DNA of 41,550 nucleotides from JALEFZ01 sp039817415 (GTDB taxonomy: Bacteria > Bacteroidota > Bacteroidia > J057). The stretch is from contig JBCBVV010000056.1 of NCBI GenBank assembly GCA_039817415.1, positions 1-41,550 on the forward strand. Reading direction: 5' to 3'. A program made the position numbers and the translations under genes. Shown piece by piece: positions 7,984 to 16,160 of this stretch. Positions within the stretch are counted from its first letter, which is position 1, and each line of letters begins with the position of its first letter. The notes beneath the pieces were generated by a model that saw nothing but the letters and a program-made list of their open reading frames with translations, was not told the DNA's origin and did not search any database.

Positions 7984-9723
7984 ATGAAGAAGCTCATCAA
8001 AGCCCTATTCCCCATTCTCCAAAAAGCCATTGTAAGCGGTCGTCTGTTTACAGGTAAAGCTAAATTGGTAGAGCCAATAGAAGACATTCTTCCCGAATGG
8101 GATATAGAAGTTCCTGTCTCGGATGGCTCCACCATTCTTATAAATGTATTCAAGTCAAAAAAAGCTATTGCAGCTAATCAGGCCTTGCCTGTCATCATGT
8201 GTGCCCATCCATATGACAACCACCTTGTGCCGGTCTTAGGAAAAACTCCTTTGAATGGTGTTCCTCAGCAGTACCGTTTGATTGATCAGGCGGGGACACC
8301 TAAGTTTTCGAGCCTAACAAGTTGGGAATCCCCCGATCCAAATTTTTGGGTGGCGAATGGATATATTGTGGTGAACATGAATCTTCCCGGCTTTGGTGGA
8401 AGTACAGGCCAGGCAACGACTTTTGGAGCGAATCAATCTAGGGCATACTATGATGTCATTGAGTGGTTGGCCGAGCAAGCGTGGTGTGATGGCAATGTAG
8501 GCTTGAATGGGGTCAGCTTCCTGGCAATATCTCAGTACCATGTAGCTGCTTGCAAAGACTATGGATACAAGGCGCCCAAGGCATTAAAGTGTATCTCCCC
8601 CTGGGAGGGCATCACAGATATGTACTATGATTTGGCCAACCTTGGTGGGATTCCTCAGGATGGATTTCCTGCCTTCTGGTGGGAAACTGAGGTAAAACCC
8701 GCCATGACAGGAGACCCCAAAGCTTTTCTTGAACATCATGGTGGACCTCCTGCGGATTGGTTAGTGAATCATCCCTACTATGACGAGTTTTGGCAGGAAA
8801 AACGGGCACCAGTAGAGCATATCGATGTCCCTATCCTTACGTGCGTTTCTTTTTCAGATGTTGGACTTCACACCAATGGTGGCTATCGGTCTTACATGGA
8901 TGTACAGACCCAAGAAAAGTGGATGTACACCCACCGAGATGGAAAGTGGGATGTTTACTACGATCCTGAAGTTCAAAAGCTGACGCTGCAATTCATGGAC
9001 TATTATCTCAAGGGGAAAAAAGACAATGGATGGGACAAGACACCCTCGGTCAGGGTGGAAGTTCGGTCTAGCCGAGATGTGATCCATGAGGTAAGAGGAG
9101 AGCATGAATGGCCACTTGCTCGAACCAGCTATGAAAAGTTCTACCTGACAGCAAATAATCAACTGGGATTGGATAAGACAGCAGAAGGAACACAGCTTTC
9201 CTATCATGGAAAAAGAGGCGAGCAAAGCTTCAGAATCACTTATGAGAAGGATACTGAGATTACAGGCCATGCCAAATTGAACGTATGGATGGAACTGAGT
9301 GAAGCCGATATACAGAACGATTTCAACCTTTATGTAATCTTGAATAAATTAGATAAGTCAGGGAATAAGGTGCCATTTTACGGAACGGTAGGTAATAAGG
9401 AAGATGTGCTCACCAGAGGATATATGCGTGCTTCATTTCGAGAATTGGATGAAGAAAAATCTACCGATATCATTCCTGTCCAGGCCTTTCAGCGGAACCA
9501 ATTTCTGGAAAAAGGAGAAAAGGTACGCTTGATTGTCCCATTACCTCCAACCTCTGTCTTTTTCCATGCAGGCGAAACCTTGGAATTGACTTTGGCCTCT
9601 TATGAAGTATTCCAGTCTGCTCCTATGATGAAGGACAATTCATTGAATCAGGAGGGAAGACACTTGATTCACATGGGAGGGCCATACGATTCATATGTGC
9701 AGTTGCCGGTGATACCAGCTTAG
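7984..9723 (+). CDS. CocE/NonD-family hydrolase (X-Pro dipeptidyl-peptidase type)
   Basis: This is a 579-residue protein. The N-terminal ~350 residues form an alpha/beta hydrolase: IMCAHPYDNH, VNMNLPGFGGSTG, then GLNGVSFLAISQ with Ser178 as nucleophile. The acid is likely in VSFSDVGLHTNGGY and the His in YTHRDGKWD. The C-terminal ~200 residues match the jelly-roll domain of X-Pro dipeptidyl-peptidases and cocaine esterase (YEKDTEITGHAKLNVWMEL onward). No signal peptide is apparent, so it is probably cytoplasmic. Family members hydrolyse esters, amides or X-Pro peptides; the substrate here is undetermined. It diverges from a Crp-type regulator, and its stop overlaps the convergent TonB-C-like gene by 4 bp. 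Confidence 0.87.
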   Translation: MKKLIKALFPILQKAIVSGRLFTGKAKLVEPIEDILPEWDIEVPVSDGSTILINVFKSKKAIAANQALPVIMCAHPYDNHLVPVLGKTPLNGVPQQYRLIDQAGTPKFSSLTSWESPDPNFWVANGYIVVNMNLPGFGGSTGQATTFGANQSRAYYDVIEWLAEQAWCDGNVGLNGVSFLAISQYHVAACKDYGYKAPKALKCISPWEGITDMYYDLANLGGIPQDGFPAFWWETEVKPAMTGDPKAFLEHHGGPPADWLVNHPYYDEFWQEKRAPVEHIDVPILTCVSFSDVGLHTNGGYRSYMDVQTQEKWMYTHRDGKWDVYYDPEVQKLTLQFMDYYLKGKKDNGWDKTPSVRVEVRSSRDVIHEVRGEHEWPLARTSYEKFYLTANNQLGLDKTAEGTQLSYHGKRGEQSFRITYEKDTEITGHAKLNVWMELSEADIQNDFNLYVILNKLDKSGNKVPFYGTVGNKEDVLTRGYMRASFRELDEEKSTDIIPVQAFQRNQFLEKGEKVRLIVPLPPTSVFFHAGETLELTLASYEVFQSAPMMKDNSLNQEGRHLIHMGGPYDSYVQLPVIPA

Positions 9724-10118
9724 AAGGTTTTCCATGTGAAGCGCATCTTTACCCACATGTCTATGGGTTTTCCGTTGACTTTCCCCGCATTGAATTTGAG
9801 TTTTGCCACATAACTTTCGATGGCGATCATAGCCAATGGATGACATGGGTAATTGGGCCATCGATGTTCCAAATAATCTCCTTTTCGGCTCACTAGCACT
9901 TCAAATTCAACAGAGCAAGGAACTCCAGCATCAATTAAAATTTTTATGGCTTTGCTCTGACCGACATGTCTAGCAAATTCTGAATAATTTAAGGGTAAAG
10001 GTTTGGTAAGACTATCAGAAAGGATTTCTGAGAAAGGGATGTTCTTATGAAAAGAAGCCTCGAGGACGTTTTCTGAGCAACCGAGGGACAGACAGGCTAA
10101 TAGTAGGTTGAAAAGCAT
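9720..10118 (-). CDS. Small lipoprotein with TonB C-terminal-like domain
   Basis: This is a 132-residue protein starting with a lipoprotein-like signal, LLLACLSLGC, where Cys14 is the probable lipid anchor. Residues ~65-132 follow the TonB C-terminal pattern: VEFEVLVSRKGDYLEHRW, an AIESYVAKLKF helix, and NAGKVNGKPIDMWVKMRFTW. Real TonB proteins have an inner-membrane helix and a Pro-rich spacer; both are absent. It is therefore more likely a stand-alone periplasmic TonB-C-like protein than an energy transducer. It lies 35 bp downstream of the DUF4345 gene on the same strand. The homology is judged by eye. Confidence 0.7.
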   Translation of the reverse strand: MLFNLLLACLSLGCSENVLEASFHKNIPFSEILSDSLTKPLPLNYSEFARHVGQSKAIKILIDAGVPCSVEFEVLVSRKGDYLEHRWPNYPCHPLAMIAIESYVAKLKFNAGKVNGKPIDMWVKMRFTWKTF

Positions 10119-10153
10119 AGATTAGGAAGTGAAGCTTACTTCTATGAGTACAA

Positions 10154-10579
10154 TTAAGTCGTATTTCCATACCTCCTCAAACTCCATATCCCCCAGCTCA
10201 TGATGAGGACTTCTAACCCAAGCCCAACAGTAAACTGAGGCGAAAATCCATCGAAGACCGTACTGAGGATACGCCCAAAAGCCAGTCCTCCCATAAAAAT
10301 GATATTGCTGAGGGTGGCAGCCTTCCAGTGTTCCTCTTTTTGGGCGCCTATTAGCCAATACACGGCAAAAGCCAAATATAGGCCCATGATAGCGCGGAGG
10401 ATATTCTTCAATTCTATTTTATCTACCTCAAGGTCAAATACATATGGAATGATATGTTCGGGGCTAGCGCCATACACAAGGGCTACCCCAATGATGCATA
10501 TGCCTGAAAAGGCAAGATGAAGGTTTTTGAAGGACATGCTCAACACAATGTATGGGTCCGAAATGGACTTTATGTCCAT
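10154..10579 (-). CDS. DUF4345-family membrane protein
   Basis: This is a 141-residue protein with four predicted membrane helices (about residues 17-38, 60-80, 89-107 and 114-132). It shows the family features LAFSGICIIGVALVYGASP and LRAIMGLYLAFAVYWLIGA. The biochemical function is unknown. The start at 10579 is preceded by AAGGAAGGGAG, one of the few strong Shine-Dalgarno sequences in the window, which favours it over an internal ATG at 10537. It lies between the serine hydrolase gene (34 bp upstream) and the TonB-C-like gene (35 bp downstream), so the three probably form one transcript. Confidence 0.82.
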   Translation of the reverse strand: MDIKSISDPYIVLSMSFKNLHLAFSGICIIGVALVYGASPEHIIPYVFDLEVDKIELKNILRAIMGLYLAFAVYWLIGAQKEEHWKAATLSNIIFMGGLAFGRILSTVFDGFSPQFTVGLGLEVLIMSWGIWSLRRYGNTT

Positions 10580-10613
10580 CTCCCTTCCTTTAACTTACAT
10601 AATTCTGATGAAT

Positions 10614-11654
10614 TCAATTGCTTTCCAAGATGGGGATAAGGTATTTCAGCAGAATTTCAAAAGGCAGCTTCCCTCTCCAATTCCCATAATTACTCCCTGT
10701 AAAAACTACACGTGCATCGTAATCGGGAAGAATCATCATGTATTGGCCCCCATTACCTGAGGCGAAGAGGACTTCTGTTTTGATGTTCTTGTATTGAAGG
10801 GGTTCTATGTACCAGTAGAAACCATAACGAGCGGTGGTATAATGAGCATTGACCATGTTGGAGAAACGAGTGAAGGAGAAGTCAATGGGAATATGACAGT
10901 TAGTGGATTGCTTAATCCATTCTTTGCTCACAATTTGTTTCCCCTTCCAATTTCCCTTGTTGGCGACCAGTTGAGCGACTTTGAGCATATCCTTTGGCTT
11001 GATATAGAATGAACCTGCTGTCATTCCTCTACCTTTGGGGGTAATGGTCCATCTATATCCTTCGATCTGAAGGGGCTGGAAGAGATACTTTTTGGCAAAG
11101 TCCATGATCGTCATTCCGCTTGCCCGTGCAATCATTTCCCCGGTGATGACGGGATCATTCGAGCTGTAGGACCAATTGATTCCGGGTTTATGTTTAACCT
11201 CCCTGCTGATACAGTAGGCGATCCAGTCTTCCGATTCCCACATTCCGTCTTCGCATTCAGGCCCCATTCCAAAAAATTCCTCACAATTGAGTCCTGATCT
11301 CATTTCGAGTAGATTTTGAAGCTTTATTTTTCCCTTTGGGCTGTTGTTCAGTTCGGGGAAAAACTGATCGAGTTGGCTATCTAGCTTGAGGAGTTTTTGG
11401 TCAATCGCAATGCCTGCTAACAAGCTCGTGATTGATTTAAAGGCAGATCGGGTATCATGCAGACTGTCCCTTCCGAATCCACGAAAATATTCCTCCACGA
11501 TGAGCTTTCCCTTGTGCTCTAAAAGAATACCGTCAATTTTAGGATAAGTTTCTGCCGCTATTTCTTCTTTTAATTTCTCAAGGATAGGAGAAGAAGTTTG
11601 AGCCTGACAGCTGATGAAGAGGAGTAAAAATAGGAATGCGGTTAGGAGCCTCAT
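10614..11654 (-). CDS. Beta-lactamase-fold serine hydrolase lipoprotein
   Basis: This is a 346-residue protein with a lipoprotein signal (FLLLFISC, Cys16). It belongs to the class C beta-lactamase-related/esterase family. SAFK (residues 70-73) is the SxxK motif with nucleophile Ser70, YSSND is the Tyr motif, and FASGNGGQYMMILP is the third active-site strand. Most members are D-amino-acid or ester hydrolases and not antibiotic-resistance enzymes. The protein is probably in the periplasm or outer membrane. It is related in layout to the gene at 20854 (GGQY strand, short length). It precedes the DUF4345 and TonB-C-like genes in a likely operon. Confidence 0.87.
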   Translation of the reverse strand: MRLLTAFLFLLLFISCQAQTSSPILEKLKEEIAAETYPKIDGILLEHKGKLIVEEYFRGFGRDSLHDTRSAFKSITSLLAGIAIDQKLLKLDSQLDQFFPELNNSPKGKIKLQNLLEMRSGLNCEEFFGMGPECEDGMWESEDWIAYCISREVKHKPGINWSYSSNDPVITGEMIARASGMTIMDFAKKYLFQPLQIEGYRWTITPKGRGMTAGSFYIKPKDMLKVAQLVANKGNWKGKQIVSKEWIKQSTNCHIPIDFSFTRFSNMVNAHYTTARYGFYWYIEPLQYKNIKTEVLFASGNGGQYMMILPDYDARVVFTGSNYGNWRGKLPFEILLKYLIPILESN

Positions 11655-11831
11655 AGGTAATTGCCATTAATTTACAGAAAGGGTTAGATCGTATATCTTC
11701 TAATGAAGGTCAATCCATGTCATTAATCCTACCTATACACACGAGTTTTAGTTGCTCTTTTTGGGAGGCCAGGTCTTAGAGAAGCTTTTCTTCTCTTCTT
11801 TTCTGGGAGATTTGATGTCCTGTTGGCTATC

Positions 11832-13652
11832 CTATTGACAAGAAGATCTGATCTCTTCCACAGATTTTATCAATTTATCTATGTTGAGATCATGTTCATC
11901 TAAAAAGCGAAAAATAACAGTTCCACTGGGTAGAAATACTACATAGTTTTCCCCAAAGCCGAGCATATACCTGATTTCTACAGGACATGAAGATGTGTGA
12001 ATGGTTTTAGACCAAAAGGAATGGTGATAGCCCGATCCGCGGAAATCGTTTTGAGTAGAATGCCCTTCCCAATTGGATTTTCCAAATATTTCCCGAACCC
12101 TATCAGGATGAAGGAGTTGTCTCCCTTTGTATCTGCCTTCATTGGCGAAGAGGAGGGCAATTTTAGCTGCTTCGTCTATTGTCGGGCAAATTCCATAGGC
12201 TAACCACGGAATTCCTAGGGTACTATCCTCAATCGTATGTAACAAATGGAGATCCCCAGCACCCACTGGTTCAAGCACGTGTTTCCTCACTAACTCCCAA
12301 TAGGAAGAATCGGTTCCTTCTTTTTCTTGGACGAATGATTGCATCGCATAGGAGAGGACAAAGAAATTGGTTGAAGCATAATTAAAAGCTTCACCCGGTC
12401 CGGGTACTTCATCGCCCAATGTAGAAATGTTGTGAATGGCTTCTTCCGCCTTTAGGGGAATGATCATCGGCTCGAGTAAGTGTTCTGCCCTCTCACTACC
12501 AACAGTACCCGTGACCATGTTCAGACAGTGTGAGAAACTCACGCCTTGCCAAGCGGGTTGACTAGCCATAGCAGGTACATAATCTGTGATTTTGGCATTG
12601 AAAATCTCAGAACCATACCGCTGGGCGAGGTAACAAAGCGACAAAGCACCCGCCATACTTTTGGTAACCGAATACAGTCCAAATCGCATATCATTTGGAT
12701 AGGGATAACGACCGTGCCGAGTGTTGGGTGGGTGGATGTAGAGGGTGTCACTAAGGAGAATAGCACCAATAGAAGTGGAAGCATTGGTATAAATACCCTT
12801 TTCAAAATAAGCGGCTACTCTCCCATTCTGATCTATCTGATCAAGAGGAAGAACCTGCAGTCTGTTATTGTTGAAAGCCTTGTGTTGTTGGACAATTTTT
12901 GCTGAATCTTCATACATTTTTGCTTGGAAAGATGCCTCAAGTTTCCCTTGCATATTTCCTAGCTGACGATCGTCCACGTCTGCAGTCTCTTGGCTGCATT
13001 GAATACATAGCTTGCTTATTTCCTCTTTCTGGTATAAAAAAGTGCCTACACAATTTCTTGTTTGCCCCATATACCTGTCTGTTAGGGTGAATGGGAAAGA
13101 GGCTCGACTCCAACTATCGTCTGTCTCCTCTTGCCAGATGGCTCCAGTACCCAAGATGATGTCCCAATAACTGTCCCCCTTAGTATGAATGATTCTCTTT
13201 TGTCGTGGAATCAACTCTCCCTGATGAGAGATAAATGCGAGTTCACAGGCAGGGAAGACATTCTCTCCTGAGCGTAGCTCTCTTATCAAGGGGAAAACAA
13301 TAGGGGTTTGAGGAATTGTGATTTTTCCTGAAAAATTGTGCTGTGCAGGCGAGGCCCAACTTGGCTTGGCGAAAAAACTCATATCCATCAAAGGAGGGAT
13401 ACTGTCGTTTTGTAGCTGTTCAAGGATAAGCTGATTCCTTGGTTGTTGAAGGCTAGGACCGTTCCACGGAAGGGGACGGTTTCTACAGGAATACATGAAC
13501 AGAATACTGAACACAATACAACCTATTGAAAGGGTAGATTTTGGCGAATAATAGTGCATGTGGAGGGATACGGATTGGGGAATAGGTGTATGGGATAGAC
13601 GTTTGGCTAGAGGAAATATTGGATAAGGTTCATGTGTGGAGTTAGACTTCAT
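11832..13652 (-). CDS. Large beta-lactamase-fold serine hydrolase, probable lipoprotein
   Basis: This is a 606-residue protein. The catalytic domain occupies the C-terminal half: SVTK (328-331) is SxxK, and FNYASTNFFVLSYAM holds the Tyr motif. MLGFGENYVVFLPSG near the end fits the third strand. Residues ~60-300 are an N-terminal domain I do not recognise; it has a CVGTFLYQ and a CIQC segment. A lipoprotein signal, SIGCIVFSILFMYSC, sits at residues 42-56, too deep for a normal start. The true start may therefore be ATG 13559 (575 residues) even though the frame is open to 13652. The sulfotransferase gene ends 10 bp upstream of the longer start, so the two may be co-transcribed. The substrate is unknown. 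Confidence 0.83.
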   Translation of the reverse strand: MKSNSTHEPYPIFPLAKRLSHTPIPQSVSLHMHYYSPKSTLSIGCIVFSILFMYSCRNRPLPWNGPSLQQPRNQLILEQLQNDSIPPLMDMSFFAKPSWASPAQHNFSGKITIPQTPIVFPLIRELRSGENVFPACELAFISHQGELIPRQKRIIHTKGDSYWDIILGTGAIWQEETDDSWSRASFPFTLTDRYMGQTRNCVGTFLYQKEEISKLCIQCSQETADVDDRQLGNMQGKLEASFQAKMYEDSAKIVQQHKAFNNNRLQVLPLDQIDQNGRVAAYFEKGIYTNASTSIGAILLSDTLYIHPPNTRHGRYPYPNDMRFGLYSVTKSMAGALSLCYLAQRYGSEIFNAKITDYVPAMASQPAWQGVSFSHCLNMVTGTVGSERAEHLLEPMIIPLKAEEAIHNISTLGDEVPGPGEAFNYASTNFFVLSYAMQSFVQEKEGTDSSYWELVRKHVLEPVGAGDLHLLHTIEDSTLGIPWLAYGICPTIDEAAKIALLFANEGRYKGRQLLHPDRVREIFGKSNWEGHSTQNDFRGSGYHHSFWSKTIHTSSCPVEIRYMLGFGENYVVFLPSGTVIFRFLDEHDLNIDKLIKSVEEIRSSCQ

Positions 13653-13662
13653 GGCAGGATAT

Positions 13663-14307
13663 CTATAAGAGTCCTTTCATATTCATGTATCGGATCAGAA
13701 AATAATTCTTAATCTTCCTTCTGATATATTTGAACTGTTTGGAGAGGCTTTGTTCCGTTTGAATGTTATTGGCTCCCTTCATCAAATGGGGAAAGGGGAT
13801 AGCTGGAATGGGTTTATCTACATGTTGGCAGAGCTTTTCCCAGTTGTTATCCTCAGCGAGATTCAGGACCAAGAGGTCTTCAGGACGGTTTGAAAAATAC
13901 TCCTTTACCTCTCGGTTATGCTGAGAGAATACTTTGATAGCGTTTTCCTTATTGTCCCTTGGTACTCCTTTTCCTTTTCCATAAATCCATTCGTGATGGG
14001 CAGTTCTCAAACTACCCAAATGTCTGCTTACACTTCTGTACCAGGATTCTTCTTCCCTTACTGTCAAGATAAATGTAGAGCCCGGAAATAGTTGGTCTAG
14101 TTCCCGGTAAATCATGAACCAAGGTTTGTCTGACATGGCATCGTAGCCTTCCAGGATTTTCAACAGTTTCTTTTTGTTAGCTGTTGCAGCGGGAAGTAAC
14201 GCACGTGGATAATTCCCCCTTACCCTATATCCTAGGATGGTCAACGCTTGTTCAAGGGAAGTCGTTCCTGTTTTTTCAAAGCCTATGCAGATGATTTTTG
14301 GCTTCAT
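13663..14307 (-). CDS. Sulfotransferase-family protein
   Basis: This is a 214-residue protein. The N-terminal GFEKTGTTSLEQAL (residues 9-22) is the 5'-phosphosulfate-binding loop of PAPS-dependent sulfotransferases. STFILTVREEESWYRS fits the 3'-phosphate-binding region, and MSDKPWFMIYRELDQLFP lies between them. There is no signal peptide, so it is cytosolic. The acceptor (glycan, lipid or small molecule) cannot be told. The size and motifs resemble the bacterial proteins grouped with P-loop nucleotide-sugar sulfotransferases. The C-terminus is basic (KYIRRKIKNYF). It is followed closely by the large serine hydrolase gene. Confidence 0.82.
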   Translation of the reverse strand: MKPKIICIGFEKTGTTSLEQALTILGYRVRGNYPRALLPAATANKKKLLKILEGYDAMSDKPWFMIYRELDQLFPGSTFILTVREEESWYRSVSRHLGSLRTAHHEWIYGKGKGVPRDNKENAIKVFSQHNREVKEYFSNRPEDLLVLNLAEDNNWEKLCQHVDKPIPAIPFPHLMKGANNIQTEQSLSKQFKYIRRKIKNYFLIRYMNMKGLL

Positions 14308-14669
14308 GAATGGAGAGAAAAAAGAGTCTAATGAAAAGGAGAAAGTAAAGGTGGTGTTTTTCTACTTTGGATGTTCATTTTTTTACGAATTATTGATTTT
14401 TCTAATGGCACAAATGCCCACCCTAAGCTTTGAACACTTTATGTGAAGGCTTGTCAAGGGTATAAATAGATCATCATAACAGCCCTTTCCATGAAATAAG
14501 ACTTCAGGGGCCACTATTAGAAGCGATTGTGGCTTAAAAAAGCCACCTCATTGATCCGCTAAACTCTTTACAAAATAACCCTTGTATGAGAGGAGAAAGC
14601 CCAAGTTGATGATCAGGAAAACAAGAAAATTCTCTGATGTATGAAATTGAAGAAAGAATGTCCCATTCC
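14308..14669. other. Intergenic region without a gene
   Basis: No convincing gene is seen. It holds a 7-bp hairpin (14529-14535 with 14540-14546, loop of four A) downstream of the DUF3667 gene; there is no T-run after it on the minus strand, so its terminator role is doubtful. The rest should hold the promoter of the sulfotransferase gene, but I find no consensus element. Confidence 0.5.
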
Positions 14670-15446
14670 TTATAATGTGAGCGCAATCAGCACAAAAATG
14701 AGTACCACAAACGTGCAAAAAAAGGATAGTCCCAACACCAAGAGTGGTTTGATGAAAAGGCCTTTCATGCTCCGCATATAGATCCAAATCATTCCTCCTA
14801 GGGTAAGGAAAAATGTTCCCTGAATATACAACTCAGCGACCTTCAGTCCTCCGAATGGGGCCAGCATCAGACCTAAGAACACACCTGAGATCAGCGAAAA
14901 GGAGGCCGCGTAGATTGATACGACCATATGTTCTGCTAAATTATACCCACGCTTCCTGTAAAGGAGGTTGGCGAATATTCCCATAAAGGGAATCATGGTG
15001 AAGATCAGGAATTGGTTTCGAGACTGAACCCAATTGATCAGGGATGTTACCTTTTGCTTTCTCAATTCCGCCTCAGGAGAACCCTCATAATTATTGAAAC
15101 CAGCGTTGAATCCACTGAGGAAATTCTTTTCTAGGGTCAGATCCAAAAAATCCGAAAAATAGAATTGGAAGATGCCATACATACTCAAGCCAATCAAGGC
15201 ATACTGAATGGGAGGATTATATCTTTTCCTAGCGCCATCAATGTAACCGAGTGTTACCTCATCAGGTCGGAGGATAAGCCGTGTGGTTGTTCGGATAAAG
15301 GCAAAGTCAAAGGCCACTAACCTAGAAAAGAGGTTTTGTAGAAGCGCCGCAATGGTGAGCCTGCCTCTTACTTGTTTAGCTCCACAGTGAGGGCAAAAAT
15401 TGGCCTGTTCTGCTACCTCACTTCCGCATGTTTTACATGTTTGCAT
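14670..15446 (-). CDS. DUF3667-type zinc-ribbon membrane protein
   Basis: This is a 258-residue protein. Residues 4-22 form a zinc ribbon (CKTCG, 11 residues, CPHCG). The following IRTTTRLILRPDEVTLGYIDG and ARKRYNPPIQYALIG segment is typical of DUF3667. Four or five hydrophobic stretches then suggest membrane helices (about 80-97, 145-160, 175-200, 210-227 and 238-257). The ribbon probably faces the cytoplasm and the family has no known function. It is the last gene of a minus-strand run starting with the sulfatase, 46 bp after the alpha/beta hydrolase. Confidence 0.8.
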   Translation of the reverse strand: MQTCKTCGSEVAEQANFCPHCGAKQVRGRLTIAALLQNLFSRLVAFDFAFIRTTTRLILRPDEVTLGYIDGARKRYNPPIQYALIGLSMYGIFQFYFSDFLDLTLEKNFLSGFNAGFNNYEGSPEAELRKQKVTSLINWVQSRNQFLIFTMIPFMGIFANLLYRKRGYNLAEHMVVSIYAASFSLISGVFLGLMLAPFGGLKVAELYIQGTFFLTLGGMIWIYMRSMKGLFIKPLLVLGLSFFCTFVVLIFVLIALTL

Positions 15447-15492
15447 AGCAATGTTTCGGCTTTGTTTTTTAACCAGCTAAAAAAAATATTTC

Positions 15493-16146
15493 CTACTTCC
15501 CTATCTCCAAATTTAATATTTTCTCTATCCTTTTTGCTTGTTTGTATACCATGATATGGCTACCACCCTCCACAACTATATCTGCTTTCTGAATCTTGTT
15601 TAAAGGAAAAGTTTTATCCCTGTCTCCATGAATATGAACCAAGCGAGAATGAGTAGGAAGTTGGACTTCCTTCCAACCAGAAAGCGTTTTGAGTGCCCAT
15701 TGAAGATAGTTATCTGAATAGGTACTGACCATTTCCTTAAATAGGTTTTGCTCTTCATCAGTCTGGAACCCATGTGCCTTGCCCCAATAGGGAAAGCTCT
15801 GTATAGCAAGTTGTTGAGTAAATAGAGGGTACAAAGCTAAAGGCTTCATTAGCTGAAAGAATAGGGGTATTTCTTTGGCTGATTTCACACTAGAGATCAA
15901 AATAATGACATCTATATGTCTATAAGACGCAATTTCCTGCGCCATCACACCTCCAAATGAATGTCCTATTAAGACGGTTTGCTGTGAATCGGTTGGAATA
16001 GCCCTTGAAAATCTCTTGGCGTAGTCTCCAATAGCTTCTTGCTCCAAGGGTTCTATCCAATTGAGATAGGTGCAAGGGTAGGGGAGACTTAGGTTTTCGA
16101 ATATTCTGTGCGTATACCCCAAGCCTGGAATCAGAACAACGTTCAT
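15493..16146 (-). CDS. Alpha/beta hydrolase (cytoplasmic)
   Basis: This is a 217-residue compact alpha/beta hydrolase. It starts directly with a beta strand (MNVVLIPGLGYT) and carries GHSFGG with nucleophile Ser63. HIHGDRDKTFP holds the Asp and EGGSHIMVYKQ the catalytic His near residue 197. No signal peptide is present. The reaction and substrate are unknown. It lies 14 bp after the C45-type gene, suggesting translational or transcriptional coupling. Confidence 0.85.
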   Translation of the reverse strand: MNVVLIPGLGYTHRIFENLSLPYPCTYLNWIEPLEQEAIGDYAKRFSRAIPTDSQQTVLIGHSFGGVMAQEIASYRHIDVIILISSVKSAKEIPLFFQLMKPLALYPLFTQQLAIQSFPYWGKAHGFQTDEEQNLFKEMVSTYSDNYLQWALKTLSGWKEVQLPTHSRLVHIHGDRDKTFPLNKIQKADIVVEGGSHIMVYKQAKRIEKILNLEIGK

Positions 16147-16160
16147 GGGTCAAAGGCTTA

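Noticed and set aside
11777..11796. AGAGAAG/CTTCTCT hairpin as terminator for the large serine hydrolase gene
   Set aside because: It has a perfect 7-bp stem, but it lies ~40 bp after the stop with no T-run on the minus strand.
14548..14787. 79-residue open frame overlapping the end of the DUF3667 gene
   Set aside because: It overlaps conserved coding sequence in another frame and has no recognisable feature.
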